DNA from: RBG-13-51-18 sp963739395
GTDB taxonomy: Bacteria > Chloroflexota > Dehalococcoidia > Dehalococcoidales > RBG-16-60-22
DNA length: 64,000 nt
NCBI GenBank assembly: GCA_963739395.1
Contig: CAVUAE010000001.1
Location: forward strand, 1 to 64,000
Direction: 5' to 3'
Shown: positions 8,656 to 16,474 of the stretch, one piece after another
Position numbering within the stretch: position 1 is the first letter of the stretch
Layout: every line of letters begins with the position of its first letter
Position numbers and translations under genes: made by a program
The notes under the pieces: generated by a model
The model's input: only the letters and a program-made list of their open reading frames with translations
Database searches by the model: none
What the model was told of the DNA's origin: nothing

Positions 8656-9690
8656 TCAATGACCGTTCGACCGGCGCCAGCCCCAGCCGTCGTTGTTGTG
8701 GTTATCGTTACGCCCCTGGTAGAGGTTGTTCAGCGGGCTGAACTGCTCGCCCTCACTGACGGCGCGGCGGGCGTTGACCAGCCGGGTGTAGTGCAGCACC
8801 ATGTCGAAGCTCTCGTGCCCCAGGATTAGCCGCAACGAGTTGGGGTTGCCCCCGGCCTCAAGGTAGCGGGTGGCGAAGTAGTGCCGGAAGCGGTGGACCA
8901 GGCCGTCGCTTCCCACCCTGGCCCGCTTCTTCAGCCGCTCGACCATGGTGGTGATGGACTCCGCCGTCAGCCGTTTGCCCTCTTCGGAGAGCCAGAGCCA
9001 GTCCGAATCCGACTCGGGACGGTGCGTCAGGTAACGGTTGAGCGCCTTCATCGACTCACCCTGCAGGGGGACCACCCTCGTCTTCGACCCCTTGCCCGTC
9101 ACCCGAAGATGCTTAAGGGACGAGTGGAGGTCGGAGAGTTTGATGCCGGCCAGCTCGGAGAGCCTTATCCCGGTATCGCAGAAAAAGGCGATGATGGCCT
9201 TGTTGCGGGAGCCGAGGAAGCGGGACCGGAAGCGGTACTCCTCCTCACAGGCCTCGAGCATGGCCAGCACCTCGGCGTCGGTGTAAGGCTCCACCTGGCG
9301 GATGTGTCGTGCGGGGAGCTTGAGCCGCCAGATGCCGTTTTCGGTGAGGTAATCCTCCTCGTCGGACGCCCAGCGGAACAGCCGCTTGATTGCCCGGCCG
9401 TAAGCGTGGACGGTAGCCGGGTGGGCCCGGCGGGACGAGGAGCGCGTGGGGTCAGTAAGGCCCCAGCGTTTGTCGTTGCCGCTGACGTAGTTAAGGAACT
9501 GGCGGACGTGGTCGCGGGTGATTTCCGCGGCCGCCTCTGGCCAGCCGCACTTGTGGGCGTACCAGCTGAGATGCTTTAGGCAGTTTTGGTAGAAGCGCTG
9601 GGTGTTGGGGGAGAGTTGGGATGACGCCGCCAAGAAGGCGTCGATGAGCCCGTCCAGGGAGATGGTTCTGGTTTTTAGTTCTGTGACCAT
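8656..9690 (-). CDS. tyrosine recombinase / integrase (XerC/D-like)
   Basis: Site-specific DNA recombinase of 344 residues. An N-terminal SAM-like core-binding domain (about residues 12-112, SPNTQRFYQNCLKHLSWYA) is followed by the catalytic domain. All catalytic residues are visible: Arg176 in TGIRLSEL, Lys203 in GKGSKTR, His266 and Arg269 in HRFRH, His292 in GHES and Tyr301 in VLHYTR. A Gly/Asn/Asp/Trp-rich tail follows. The gene is strikingly GC-rich compared with the DNA to its left. It starts 100 bases from the 3' end of tRNA-Lys, the classic position for an integrase whose attachment site is a tRNA gene. The distal attachment site was not found, so the element may be decayed or extend in a way I cannot define. 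Confidence 0.92.
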   Translation of the reverse strand: MVTELKTRTISLDGLIDAFLAASSQLSPNTQRFYQNCLKHLSWYAHKCGWPEAAAEITRDHVRQFLNYVSGNDKRWGLTDPTRSSSRRAHPATVHAYGRAIKRLFRWASDEEDYLTENGIWRLKLPARHIRQVEPYTDAEVLAMLEACEEEYRFRSRFLGSRNKAIIAFFCDTGIRLSELAGIKLSDLHSSLKHLRVTGKGSKTRVVPLQGESMKALNRYLTHRPESDSDWLWLSEEGKRLTAESITTMVERLKKRARVGSDGLVHRFRHYFATRYLEAGGNPNSLRLILGHESFDMVLHYTRLVNARRAVSEGEQFSPLNNLYQGRNDNHNNDGWGWRRSNGH

Positions 9691-9786
9691 GATACATTTT
9701 TTGCCCGTCCGCCTGAATAATCAACTCTTGAGTCATCCACTCTCAAGAGTGTTATAGCCCCGATACTGAAGCCCCTTTTAGCTTGG

Positions 9787-9862
9787 TGGTGAGCCGTGGA
9801 GGACTCGAACCTCCAACCTGATGATTAAGAGTCATCTGCTCTGCCAGTTGAGCTAACGGCCC
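9787..9862 (-). tRNA. tRNA-Lys (anticodon CTT)
   Basis: The minus strand folds as a full cloverleaf. The acceptor GGGCCGT pairs with ACGGCTC, followed by discriminator A and an encoded CCA. The anticodon stem GATGA/TCATC encloses the loop CTCTTAA, giving CTT (Lys). The T arm contains GGTTCGAGTCC. The 3' end faces the integrase at 8656-9690, making it a probable integration target. Confidence 0.95.
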
Positions 9863-9935
9863 ACATTGACCATTTTATCATTTTGAAATCTAAAGTAACA
9901 ACCGTAGCTAAGCTAATAGGTCTTAATGACAAAAG

Positions 9936-9975
9936 AAAAGCCCCTTGGTCACCAACAACGCCAAGGAGCTTTTTG
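9936..9975 (-). terminator. rho-independent terminator, possibly bidirectional
   Basis: Stem AGCTCCTTGG/CCAAGGGGCT around a short loop, flanked by A/T tracts on both sides. On the minus strand it follows the stop of the gene at 9999-10217 by about 25 bases and ends in TTTTCTTTT. Confidence 0.75.
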
Positions 9976-9998
9976 GCTGTAAATTTCGTTAATAGTCG

Positions 9999-10217
9999 TT
10001 AGTTCTGGACGTTCTCCCAGAGTTTTATCTGCTGAATGGGCTGCAAAGGATTATCTTCTGCGTCAAAGAGGCTTTTAGGATTATCTACGATGATATCCGG
10101 ATGGGCGAGACGAAATTTTTTCATAATATCATCGTGTTCCTCGAAAGATGTATCTCCTTTTTTCTCGATATTATTTTGCTTATCAGTCTTATTTTTTCTT
10201 ATCCACAATATAATCAT
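9999..10217 (-). CDS. hypothetical protein (72 aa)
   Basis: Starts at the ATG at 10217, behind GGAGGG with six-base spacing. A longer frame begins upstream but would bury this site. The N terminus MIILWIRKNK is hydrophobic then basic. The rest is polar and charged (DKQNNIEKKGDTSFEEHDDI), and the C-terminal part FRLAHPDIIVDNPKSLFDAE is possibly a degenerate helix. No family is recognised. It has its own terminator and sits between tRNA-Lys and a response regulator. Confidence 0.55.
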   Translation of the reverse strand: MIILWIRKNKTDKQNNIEKKGDTSFEEHDDIMKKFRLAHPDIIVDNPKSLFDAEDNPLQPIQQIKLWENVQN

Positions 10218-10404
10218 ATTACTCCCTCCTAACACTGTATTTTTTCTAACAGCTATTTAGGCAAAAAGTATCTCTTTTATCATGGTATTTCCAGTTTATA
10301 GCTAAATCGAGAAACAAGACATAAACAGAAGGGACAAAGGTGTAAACAAAATGTAAATATTAGACAAGGGTGGTAGCATCCAATTTTGAGCTAGGGATAA
10401 CTGG

Positions 10405-10440
10405 TAAAAATTAAGGGCTTAGTGAATTCTAAGCCCTTAA
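10405..10440 (-). terminator. rho-independent terminator of the response regulator gene
   Basis: Stem TTAAGGGCTTAG/CTAAGCCCTTAA with a six-base loop, followed on the minus strand by a short T-rich tract. It lies 26 bases past the stop of the gene at 10466-10876. Confidence 0.8.
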
Positions 10441-10465
10441 AACTCTATATTATCGACTTTGTTTA

Positions 10466-10876
10466 TTAGTTATTGCTTATATGTATCTTGGTCGAGAATT
10501 CCGGGACTGAACGATTTAATGTAGCTTCTATCCTCTTTTTCAACGTATCGATATCAAAAGGCTCGGTCAGGTAAGTATCAGAGCTAAGATTGAGTCCTCT
10601 AACTGTATCATCGGTAGCTCCCCAGGTACTAAGCATCATGATGGGGGTCTGCGTCCATTGGCGGAGCTGTAAACAAGTACCGATGCCATCCAGCGACGGC
10701 ATTTCGATATCAAGGATGATGAATTCCGGGCATTTTGCATCCAGAACATCCTTGAGATCAAGGCCGGTACGCTCGCTACAGACTATTTCATAATTACCAT
10801 CATTAAGCTCTCTCTGGAGTAGATTAACTAGCGATTGGTCACGGCTAATAGCAAGAATTTTTGTTTTCGGACTCAT
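10466..10876 (-). CDS. stand-alone response-regulator receiver, degenerate
   Basis: A 136-residue single receiver domain with no output domain. The phosphoacceptor is present in FIILDIEMPSLDG. The N-terminal acidic pair is reduced (ILAISRDQ instead of 'VVDDD'), and the conserved Lys of 'LTKPF' is Glu (TYLTEPFD). Both changes would weaken Mg2+ and phosphate coordination or uncouple signalling. Strong AAGGAG site before the ATG; own terminator. No kinase adjoins it; the kinases at 14-18 kb are the nearest candidates. Confidence 0.85.
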   Translation of the reverse strand: MSPKTKILAISRDQSLVNLLQRELNDGNYEIVCSERTGLDLKDVLDAKCPEFIILDIEMPSLDGIGTCLQLRQWTQTPIMMLSTWGATDDTVRGLNLSSDTYLTEPFDIDTLKKRIEATLNRSVPEFSTKIHISNN

Positions 10877-11068
10877 GTTAATCTCCTTAAGTGATTGCTT
10901 GAATTTTCACTATAAGATTAACATCGCGCCGATAAACAGAGCATAAACCGTGGCGATTATAAGATAAATACTTTGTTAATGATATGGCAGATTCAGGCAA
11001 ACGTAAAAAATGTACCAAATACTAATAAAACGTACGTAAATAGGGCAAAATGACAGTACTTTTTTTAG

Positions 11069-11530
11069 CTATTTCTTGGTTTTAGCCTTGGTTTTCGGCT
11101 TTCCTTTCATCAGGGCTTTTGGAGGTGGTAAGTTACTATGATACTGGCGAGTTAACATAATCTCTAGAAAGATAATGGGTTTGGGGAGTTTTTTAAAGTA
11201 AAGCGGCCCGTGAGACAATCCCTTAGGAATAGGGACGATTACCGGGGATTTAATGATATGCTTTTCCTTTTCCTTACCCAGGCAGAGCTCAACTACTGCC
11301 CCGCCAAAATCACGTACGTCCATTGGATTCGTCCCTAAAAAGCAGAGTATTTGCACAAAGTCATCATGGAAGTGCGGTTCTTTAAGGACGTATTCCGGCT
11401 TGTAAAAAACATGGTGCGTCAGAATGCAGTCAACACCCATCTCATCGCCGCCAGCGGAAAGTCCCTCCAGCTGGTGGTGCTTCTTAAAAGCGTTCTTTAA
11501 GATATATTTACCGTATTTGGTTTTAGCCAT
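11069..11530 (-). CDS. cupin-like protein, paralogue 3, with basic tail
   Basis: A 153-residue protein. The start chosen is the ATG at 11530 (MAKTKYGKYILKNAF), which has AAGGAG upstream and matches the starts of its two paralogues. The core FHDDFVQILCFLGTNPMDV followed by DFGG looks like a cupin-type beta-barrel with His residues able to bind metal (EPHFHDDF, then SHGPLYF). The C terminus is a Lys/Pro/Thr-rich tail ending TKAKTKK. It is last in a four-gene cluster with two paralogues and a SnoaL-like protein. A ligand- or metal-binding role is inferred from fold only; substrate and pathway are unknown. Confidence 0.65.
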   Translation of the reverse strand: MAKTKYGKYILKNAFKKHHQLEGLSAGGDEMGVDCILTHHVFYKPEYVLKEPHFHDDFVQILCFLGTNPMDVRDFGGAVVELCLGKEKEKHIIKSPVIVPIPKGLSHGPLYFKKLPKPIIFLEIMLTRQYHSNLPPPKALMKGKPKTKAKTKK

Positions 11531-11543
11531 CTTGCACTCCTTA

Positions 11544-12032
11544 TTATACGAAATCCTCATTGCCGGAAGACCTGGTATAATCGGTGCCGTTGCCGGCCGT
11601 CCAGAAGAAGATAGGGTAGTCAATCCTCTTCAGCGTCAGGGGCAGGTGCTTCATGCCCCGGGGAACATAAATAAGGCAGCTTTTGGTGATGGTGAATTTC
11701 TCATCCTCCAGCCAGAGGTCCAGTTCACCGCCCAGCGCATGAGGGTCGTTCGGCACCGTGCCGACGAAACCCAGCGTTTCGTCGAAGTTATGGGTATGGG
11801 CTATCTCGATATCCAGCGGGTCGGCGCCGTACTTTTTCGTCAGCCAGACGCAGTTAGTATAAAAAGCTCCTTCGGCGATGCGGTTATCCAGGGCGAATAG
11901 CCATGTGCCATCGAAGTAGTTGCCTTTCGCGCGCGCCTCTACCAGGCGTTTAGGCTGTGGGAAAGGCTTACTATCTTTCGGCGGTGGTGGGGGTTCATAA
12001 ACGATGTATTTACTATATTTCGATTCAGCCAT
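11544..12032 (-). CDS. cupin-like protein, paralogue 2
   Basis: A 162-residue paralogue of its neighbours. It opens MAESKYSKYIVYEPPPPP, with a proline run absent from the others. The core reads IEIAHTHNFDETLGFVGTVP and then DLWLEDEKFTITKSCLIYVP, with RGMKHLPL supplying the late His. It ends without the basic tail found in the other two. The gap to the next gene is 13 bases, and it starts one base after the stop of the upstream paralogue, so the cluster is one transcription unit. Function unknown; cupin-like fold inferred. Confidence 0.65.
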   Translation of the reverse strand: MAESKYSKYIVYEPPPPPKDSKPFPQPKRLVEARAKGNYFDGTWLFALDNRIAEGAFYTNCVWLTKKYGADPLDIEIAHTHNFDETLGFVGTVPNDPHALGGELDLWLEDEKFTITKSCLIYVPRGMKHLPLTLKRIDYPIFFWTAGNGTDYTRSSGNEDFV

Positions 12033-12033
12033 T

Positions 12034-12480
12034 CTATTTACTCCTTTTCTTTAAAGCTAACGGTTTCTTTTTGGGGGGTGGACCACTCGGTTTCCAAATG
12101 CGTGTCAACGATATCTCTAAAAAGATGAGGGGTTTAGTGACTTTCGTGAAGACGATAGGGCAGTGTTTTACTCCACCCGGGATGGAAACCACCGCCGGTT
12201 TGTTTATCTTGTTTTTTTCCCCACCCAATGTGAACTCGATTTCCGCCCCGAAGTCGGTAATATCCAGCGGATTACCGCCGATAAAACAAAGCATCTCCGG
12301 GAAATCGTGGGCGTGAACAATGTCGAAGGACATCGGTTTGGCGATACAGTGGTAGCCGATAGAACAATCTGCATCCAACTCACCGTCATGCGCCACGATG
12401 GATTTGCCGGTGTAATGTGCTATTTCTCTGATTAGATCCGTGGTATGAATACATTTTCCGTATTTAGTTTTCGCTGCCAT
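12034..12480 (-). CDS. cupin-like protein, paralogue 1, with basic tail
   Basis: A 148-residue member of the three-paralogue family. It begins MAAKTKYGKCIHTTDLIREI. The core reads FDIVHAHDFPEMLCFIGGNP then LDITDFGAEIEFTLG, with His residues in HAHDF and a later VKHCPIVF. The tail PPPKKKPLALKKRSK is strongly basic. It lies between the SnoaL-like gene (28 bases upstream) and paralogue 2. The conserved 'FPEMLCFIGGNPLDITDFG' stretch is shared with paralogue 3 ('FVQILCFLGTNPMDVRDFG'). Confidence 0.65.
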   Translation of the reverse strand: MAAKTKYGKCIHTTDLIREIAHYTGKSIVAHDGELDADCSIGYHCIAKPMSFDIVHAHDFPEMLCFIGGNPLDITDFGAEIEFTLGGEKNKINKPAVVSIPGGVKHCPIVFTKVTKPLIFLEISLTRIWKPSGPPPKKKPLALKKRSK

Positions 12481-12508
12481 TTTTCTCCTTAAAACACGGG
12501 GGATGGAA

Positions 12509-13261
12509 TTATTTCTTCTTGGATTTAGTTTTAGGTTTAGTCGCCAGTGTAGATTTGGCGATTTTTGCCGCGGCTTTTACGTTGGATAAAAGCTTGACGT
12601 TCTTGGCTTTTTCGGAAGTCGGTTTGCCGGTAACCGGGTGGTTATAGTGGAAGGGGAAGATGTAGCCGGACACAAACCGCGGGTCGCCTTTCATCGCCGG
12701 GACATCAGAACCCGGGGCATTAAAGCTTTCAATCATTTTTCCAAGGTCTTCCACCGTCGTCCATGATTCGGACGATATTTTGATGTTTACGGGTATTATC
12801 CAGTCCACTTTCCACATCTTCCAGACGCCTTTTTGCTTAATATATTCGATTTCGTATAGACCGCCGACGATGGAGGGAGAGGTTTTACCGGTTTTTTGGT
12901 CGGGAACGGCGACGCCACCGAAGGAATACCAGCGTCCTTTAGCGTGTTTCCCGTCAGGGTCGACGTCCACCACACCCGCAATAGGCATTACCTGATGCAA
13001 GAAGCCAGGCGGCGGTTCCGGTCGGTCTGTACCGACGCCAAAGTAGCGATTGACGCCTTTCTTGCCCTTCCAGGTGCCTTCCAGCCAGCGCAGGGTAACA
13101 TTCGGGTCGTCGGCAAAGCAGTCGGCTATTTCATCGCGCATCATATGCATGACGTAATAGCTGTAAGCGCGCTGCAGCCTTTTAACCTCGTTAACGTCTT
13201 CTAATAGCCCGACCTTCTTTTCCAGTTCCTTGATTTTGGCTTCTATTTGTTTAACGTCCAT
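12509..13261 (-). CDS. SnoaL-like (NTF2-fold) protein with coiled-coil start and basic tail
   Basis: A 250-residue protein and the first gene of the cluster, with AAGGAG before its ATG. Residues 1-30 (DVKQIEAKIKELEKKVGLLE) form a short coiled coil. About residues 25-160 resemble the SnoaL-like/NTF2 fold: RLQRAYSYYVMHMMRDEIAD, LFADDPNVTLRW-type phrase, GRWYSFGG and VWKMWKVDWIIPVN. Members of this fold act as small-ligand isomerases, cyclases or dehydratases, or as binding scaffolds; no catalytic set can be assigned here. The C terminus (KPKTKSKKK) is a Lys-rich tail like those of two neighbours. The shared tails suggest the products assemble or localise together. Confidence 0.7.
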   Translation of the reverse strand: MDVKQIEAKIKELEKKVGLLEDVNEVKRLQRAYSYYVMHMMRDEIADCFADDPNVTLRWLEGTWKGKKGVNRYFGVGTDRPEPPPGFLHQVMPIAGVVDVDPDGKHAKGRWYSFGGVAVPDQKTGKTSPSIVGGLYEIEYIKQKGVWKMWKVDWIIPVNIKISSESWTTVEDLGKMIESFNAPGSDVPAMKGDPRFVSGYIFPFHYNHPVTGKPTSEKAKNVKLLSNVKAAAKIAKSTLATKPKTKSKKK

Positions 13262-13332
13262 GAATTACTCCTTTAGAAATATGTAACAAATGTTTAACTG
13301 ATTGTACTCTTAAATAGGGGGTCGAGGCAAAT

Positions 13333-13363
13333 AAAAAAGGGGGACTTTTTCAAGCCCCCCTTA
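13333..13363 (-). terminator. terminator of the two-component operon
   Basis: Stem AAGGGGG/CCCCCTT with an 11-base loop; on the minus strand a T6 tract follows. It stands just past the stop of the OmpR-type regulator gene at 13387, closing the four-gene signalling operon. Confidence 0.8.
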
Positions 13364-13386
13364 GATTTCAATGAGATTTCAGGTTA

Positions 13387-14094
13387 CTAGGTTGTAGCCG
13401 CGGTTGTCGTCGCCATATGATAGCCGACGCCAGGGATGGTCTGGATATATTTAGGGTTCTTGGGGTCGGGTTCCAGCTTGCGGCGCAGTCGCCCCACAAA
13501 CACTCGCAGGTACTCTTTTTCCGAGGAGTATTCGTTGCCCCAAACGCTTTGCAGCAACATATTATGCGTCAACACTTTATCGGAGTTTACCGCCAGGTGC
13601 TGCAGCAGGGCGAACTCTGTGGGAGTAAGCGTTATCTCTTTGCCGCTAACGGTGACACGCCGCTTGGCAAAGTTAATTTCCAGTCCATCATAAGTAAAAG
13701 AAGATTGGGCGGGAGCAACCGTGGGGTCGCCGCGATGCCGGAAGGCGGTCTTGATTCTAGCCATCAATTCGGCGATGCCGAAGGGCTTAGTCAGGTAATC
13801 GTCCGCGCCTAGCTCGAGACATTTCACTTTATCATTCTCATCGCCGCGAGCGCTAAGTATTATTATGGGCACATCCGACCATTCCCTGACACGACGGCAT
13901 ACCTCGACGCCGTCTATCTTAGGCATCATCAGGTCGAGAATAATCAGGTCAATAAAGTCTTTTTGGACGGCATCCAGCGACTCTTCGCCATTGGTAGCGG
14001 TGAAAATTTCATAACCGCGTGCTTTGAGATTTGTGCTCAATAGCCTTAATATCGCTGGGTCATCGTCCACAATTAATATACTTTTCTTATCCAT
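13387..14094 (-). CDS. OmpR/PhoB-family response regulator
   Basis: A 235-residue transcription factor. The receiver domain (1-120) has all key residues: the acidic pair in LIVDDDP, phospho-Asp in LIILDLMMPKIDG, Thr/Ser in IILSARG and Lys in YLTKPFG. The winged-helix DNA-binding domain (about 132-230) shows LTPTEFALLQHLAVNSDKVL, the transactivation loop, and VFVGRLRRKLEPDPKNPKYI with the closing hairpin GVGYHM. It resembles KdpE or PhoB in layout. It is the last gene of an operon with two kinases and a double receiver and is their probable output; its promoters are not known. Confidence 0.93.
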   Translation of the reverse strand: MDKKSILIVDDDPAILRLLSTNLKARGYEIFTATNGEESLDAVQKDFIDLIILDLMMPKIDGVEVCRRVREWSDVPIIILSARGDENDKVKCLELGADDYLTKPFGIAELMARIKTAFRHRGDPTVAPAQSSFTYDGLEINFAKRRVTVSGKEITLTPTEFALLQHLAVNSDKVLTHNMLLQSVWGNEYSSEKEYLRVFVGRLRRKLEPDPKNPKYIQTIPGVGYHMATTTAATT

Positions 14095-14107
14095 AATTGT
14101 TCCCCCT

Positions 14108-15724
14108 TTACTTCAGCGGTAGACTGAAGATAAACTTCGCCCCTTCGCCAGGTTTACTTTCTACCCAGATTTTACCTCCATGAGCTTCGATAATACCCTG
14201 GCAAATGGCTAACCCTAGACCGGTACCCTTGCGTCGCCCGGCTTTACGGCCGTCCCCTTGGAAGAATCTCTCGAATATTTTCTGGTGTAATTCCGGAGGG
14301 ATACCAACGCCTTCATCGGCAACGCTAATAATGACCTCCTTGGGTTTTTGCACCGCTTTGATATAAATGTTGGAATCATCATCGGAGAATTTCACGGCAT
14401 TCTCCACGAGATTAGTAAGGACCTCGCCGATACGCCCTTCGTCGATATTTATCGAAGGTATTTCGTCCGAGATATTAATGTGAAGGTGGTGCTTAATTGT
14501 CAGGTTATCCAATCTATCTTTAATCGCGGATATCACATCGCTAAGTTTACGCGGTTTTTTCCTGACTTCCAGGGCATTAGCTTCGAGACGTGATACCATA
14601 AGCAAGTCGTCTACAAGGCGGGTTAGTGTATCCGCGTCTTTATCAATCGATACCAGAAACTCACGTCGCGTCTGCTCGTCGAAAATAACATCCGGCTGCA
14701 GCAGACTATTAGCCGAGCCTTTAATCACTGCCAGAGGAGTGCGTAATTCATGTGATACATTAGCCAGGAATTCGGTACGCATAACATCCAGCTCCCTTAA
14801 AGCTTTAGCGCTGGAGGCATCCTCATAAAGTTGGGCGTTCCTGACGGCAATAGCGATTTCCCTACCGATTCCAGTGAGCAGCTCGATGTTGTTGGGATTG
14901 AAACTCTGGTTGAAATCAGTCGCTATTCCCAGCAGGCCGATATTCTCGCCCAGAATCGTTAAGGGCACGCCGGCGAAAGAGCGGTAACCAAAATCACTTA
15001 AGAACTTTAAATATGTCTCCTGACTGTTTTTCAAGTCTTCTATAATAATGGGCCCGGACTGCTCTATTAAATTACTGAATATTCCCGAGGTAGTTGAAAG
15101 CTCTTGAGGCATATCTGCCGCTGTGTTAATGGACAGTCCACGGTGACCTTTAAGCTTTAAAATATTTCTATCCCGCAGGTAAATAAAGCACGCTTCTAAG
15201 CCGGTGCACTCGGTCACCTTTTGCAGAGCCGAATCGACTATTTTCTGCAGGTCTAGAGTCTGTGCTACCGTTTGGGAAATGCTAAGCAGGGTATTGGTAA
15301 TGCGGTTATGCCTTTCGAGCTCGCTCATCAGCTGGCGGTTTTCAAAAACAAGACGCTGCTTTTCCATACCTCGATTAATTACCGTGAGGAGATTATCCGG
15401 GTCCAGCGGCTTTTCCAGATAGGAAAAAGCGCCTCGGTTTAATGACTGCACGGCGTTTTGTACCGAAGAATGACCAGTTAACATTATCGCTATTATGTCC
15501 GGATGCATTTCTAATATTTTAGGTAACAGCTCCGTACCGTCGGCATCGGGTAGGCTGATATCCAGAATGGCAGCATTATAAAAATGCTCCTTCAATAGAG
15601 ATATAGCCTCTCCCGCTGTCGGGACAGTGCTTATTTTATATCCCTTCTTTTCCAGTATCTGTTGGATGACATCCAGAAAATCGAGGTCATCATCTACGAC
15701 TAGTATGCTTTCATTAGCCTTCAT
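14108..15724 (-). CDS. hybrid receiver-GAF-histidine kinase
   Basis: A cytoplasmic protein of 538 residues. It starts with a receiver domain (1-120; phospho-Asp in AAILDISLPDADG, Lys in SYLEKPLDP). A GAF sensor domain follows (about 155-300, CFIYLRDRNILKLKG), then the dimerisation/phosphoacceptor domain with His in VSHELRTPLAVIKG, and the ATPase domain with the N box NLVENAVKFS, G1 DEGVGIPPE and G2 GTGLGLAI. Having the receiver first means its activity may be set by phosphotransfer from another kinase. It begins one base before the double-receiver gene ends, so the two are translationally coupled. Confidence 0.92.
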   Translation of the reverse strand: MKANESILVVDDDLDFLDVIQQILEKKGYKISTVPTAGEAISLLKEHFYNAAILDISLPDADGTELLPKILEMHPDIIAIMLTGHSSVQNAVQSLNRGAFSYLEKPLDPDNLLTVINRGMEKQRLVFENRQLMSELERHNRITNTLLSISQTVAQTLDLQKIVDSALQKVTECTGLEACFIYLRDRNILKLKGHRGLSINTAADMPQELSTTSGIFSNLIEQSGPIIIEDLKNSQETYLKFLSDFGYRSFAGVPLTILGENIGLLGIATDFNQSFNPNNIELLTGIGREIAIAVRNAQLYEDASSAKALRELDVMRTEFLANVSHELRTPLAVIKGSANSLLQPDVIFDEQTRREFLVSIDKDADTLTRLVDDLLMVSRLEANALEVRKKPRKLSDVISAIKDRLDNLTIKHHLHINISDEIPSINIDEGRIGEVLTNLVENAVKFSDDDSNIYIKAVQKPKEVIISVADEGVGIPPELHQKIFERFFQGDGRKAGRRKGTGLGLAICQGIIEAHGGKIWVESKPGEGAKFIFSLPLK

Positions 15725-16468
15725 TTATTTTCCTGTATGATTCTTCTTAATCGTCTTTTTAACCAGGCGGGCTGCCTCGGCAGGGTCAAATGGTTTATAA
15801 AGACAGGTTATAGCTGATGCTGCCTGGGCTTTATCCAATGCTTCTTTCACTTCGTTGCGGAAACCGGTCATCATAATCACAAAAATATCCGGGTTAATTT
15901 CTTTTAGTTGCAGGAGTGTTTCCAGTCCGTCAATCTTAGGCAGTTTAACATCAATAAAAGCCATCTGGCAGGTTCTTTCTTTCGACTTCGAAACCGCCTC
16001 TTCACCGCTGGCGGCTGTTACCACGTTGTATCCCTGCGATTCCAGGACTTTAGTCAAAGTCTCGCAGATATCAGCGTCGTCATCCACAATGAGAATAGGC
16101 TGGTCACCGGCGACCTCGTTAATCAGTGCAATAAGCTGGTCGATGTGTATCGGTTTATGCATTATCTGGTGGGCTCCCTCGTCCTTAGCGCTCTGAATCA
16201 GCTCCTCATCAGAGTAGGCGGTCATTAAGATAATGGGCGCTTCCGGCTGTATTTCCTTTATTTTCTTAAAAGCATCCACGCCGTCCATCTCCGGCATCAC
16301 GATATCCATAAGCGTAACGTCGAAATTCTGCTCTTTAAATTTATTCACGGCAGATGACCCATTAACCGCCGTCTGGACGTGATAACCGCGCCGCTTTAAA
16401 ATCATGGCAAAAGTTTCGAGAAGGTCCTGATTATCATCAACTACGAGGATCGTCGGTTTGTCGTTCAT
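15725..16468 (-). CDS. double-receiver signalling protein
   Basis: A 247-residue protein made of two receiver domains in tandem with no output domain. The first (1-118) has ILVVDDNQ, phospho-Asp in VTLMDIVMPEMDG and Lys in IMHKPIH. The second (about 122-240) has ILIVDDDAD, phospho-Asp in MAFIDVKLPKIDG and Lys in CLYKPFD. Both look competent. Such proteins act as phosphate relays or sinks between kinases. It is flanked by a membrane kinase upstream (6-base gap) and a hybrid kinase downstream, so a relay role is a reasonable inference. Confidence 0.9.
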   Translation of the reverse strand: MNDKPTILVVDDNQDLLETFAMILKRRGYHVQTAVNGSSAVNKFKEQNFDVTLMDIVMPEMDGVDAFKKIKEIQPEAPIILMTAYSDEELIQSAKDEGAHQIMHKPIHIDQLIALINEVAGDQPILIVDDDADICETLTKVLESQGYNVVTAASGEEAVSKSKERTCQMAFIDVKLPKIDGLETLLQLKEINPDIFVIMMTGFRNEVKEALDKAQAASAITCLYKPFDPAEAARLVKKTIKKNHTGK

Positions 16469-16474
16469 TTTAGG

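Noticed and set aside
8881..9579. Long plus-strand frame opposite the integrase
   Set aside because: It is the GC-rich antisense shadow of an intact tyrosine recombinase with all catalytic residues; no ribosome site.
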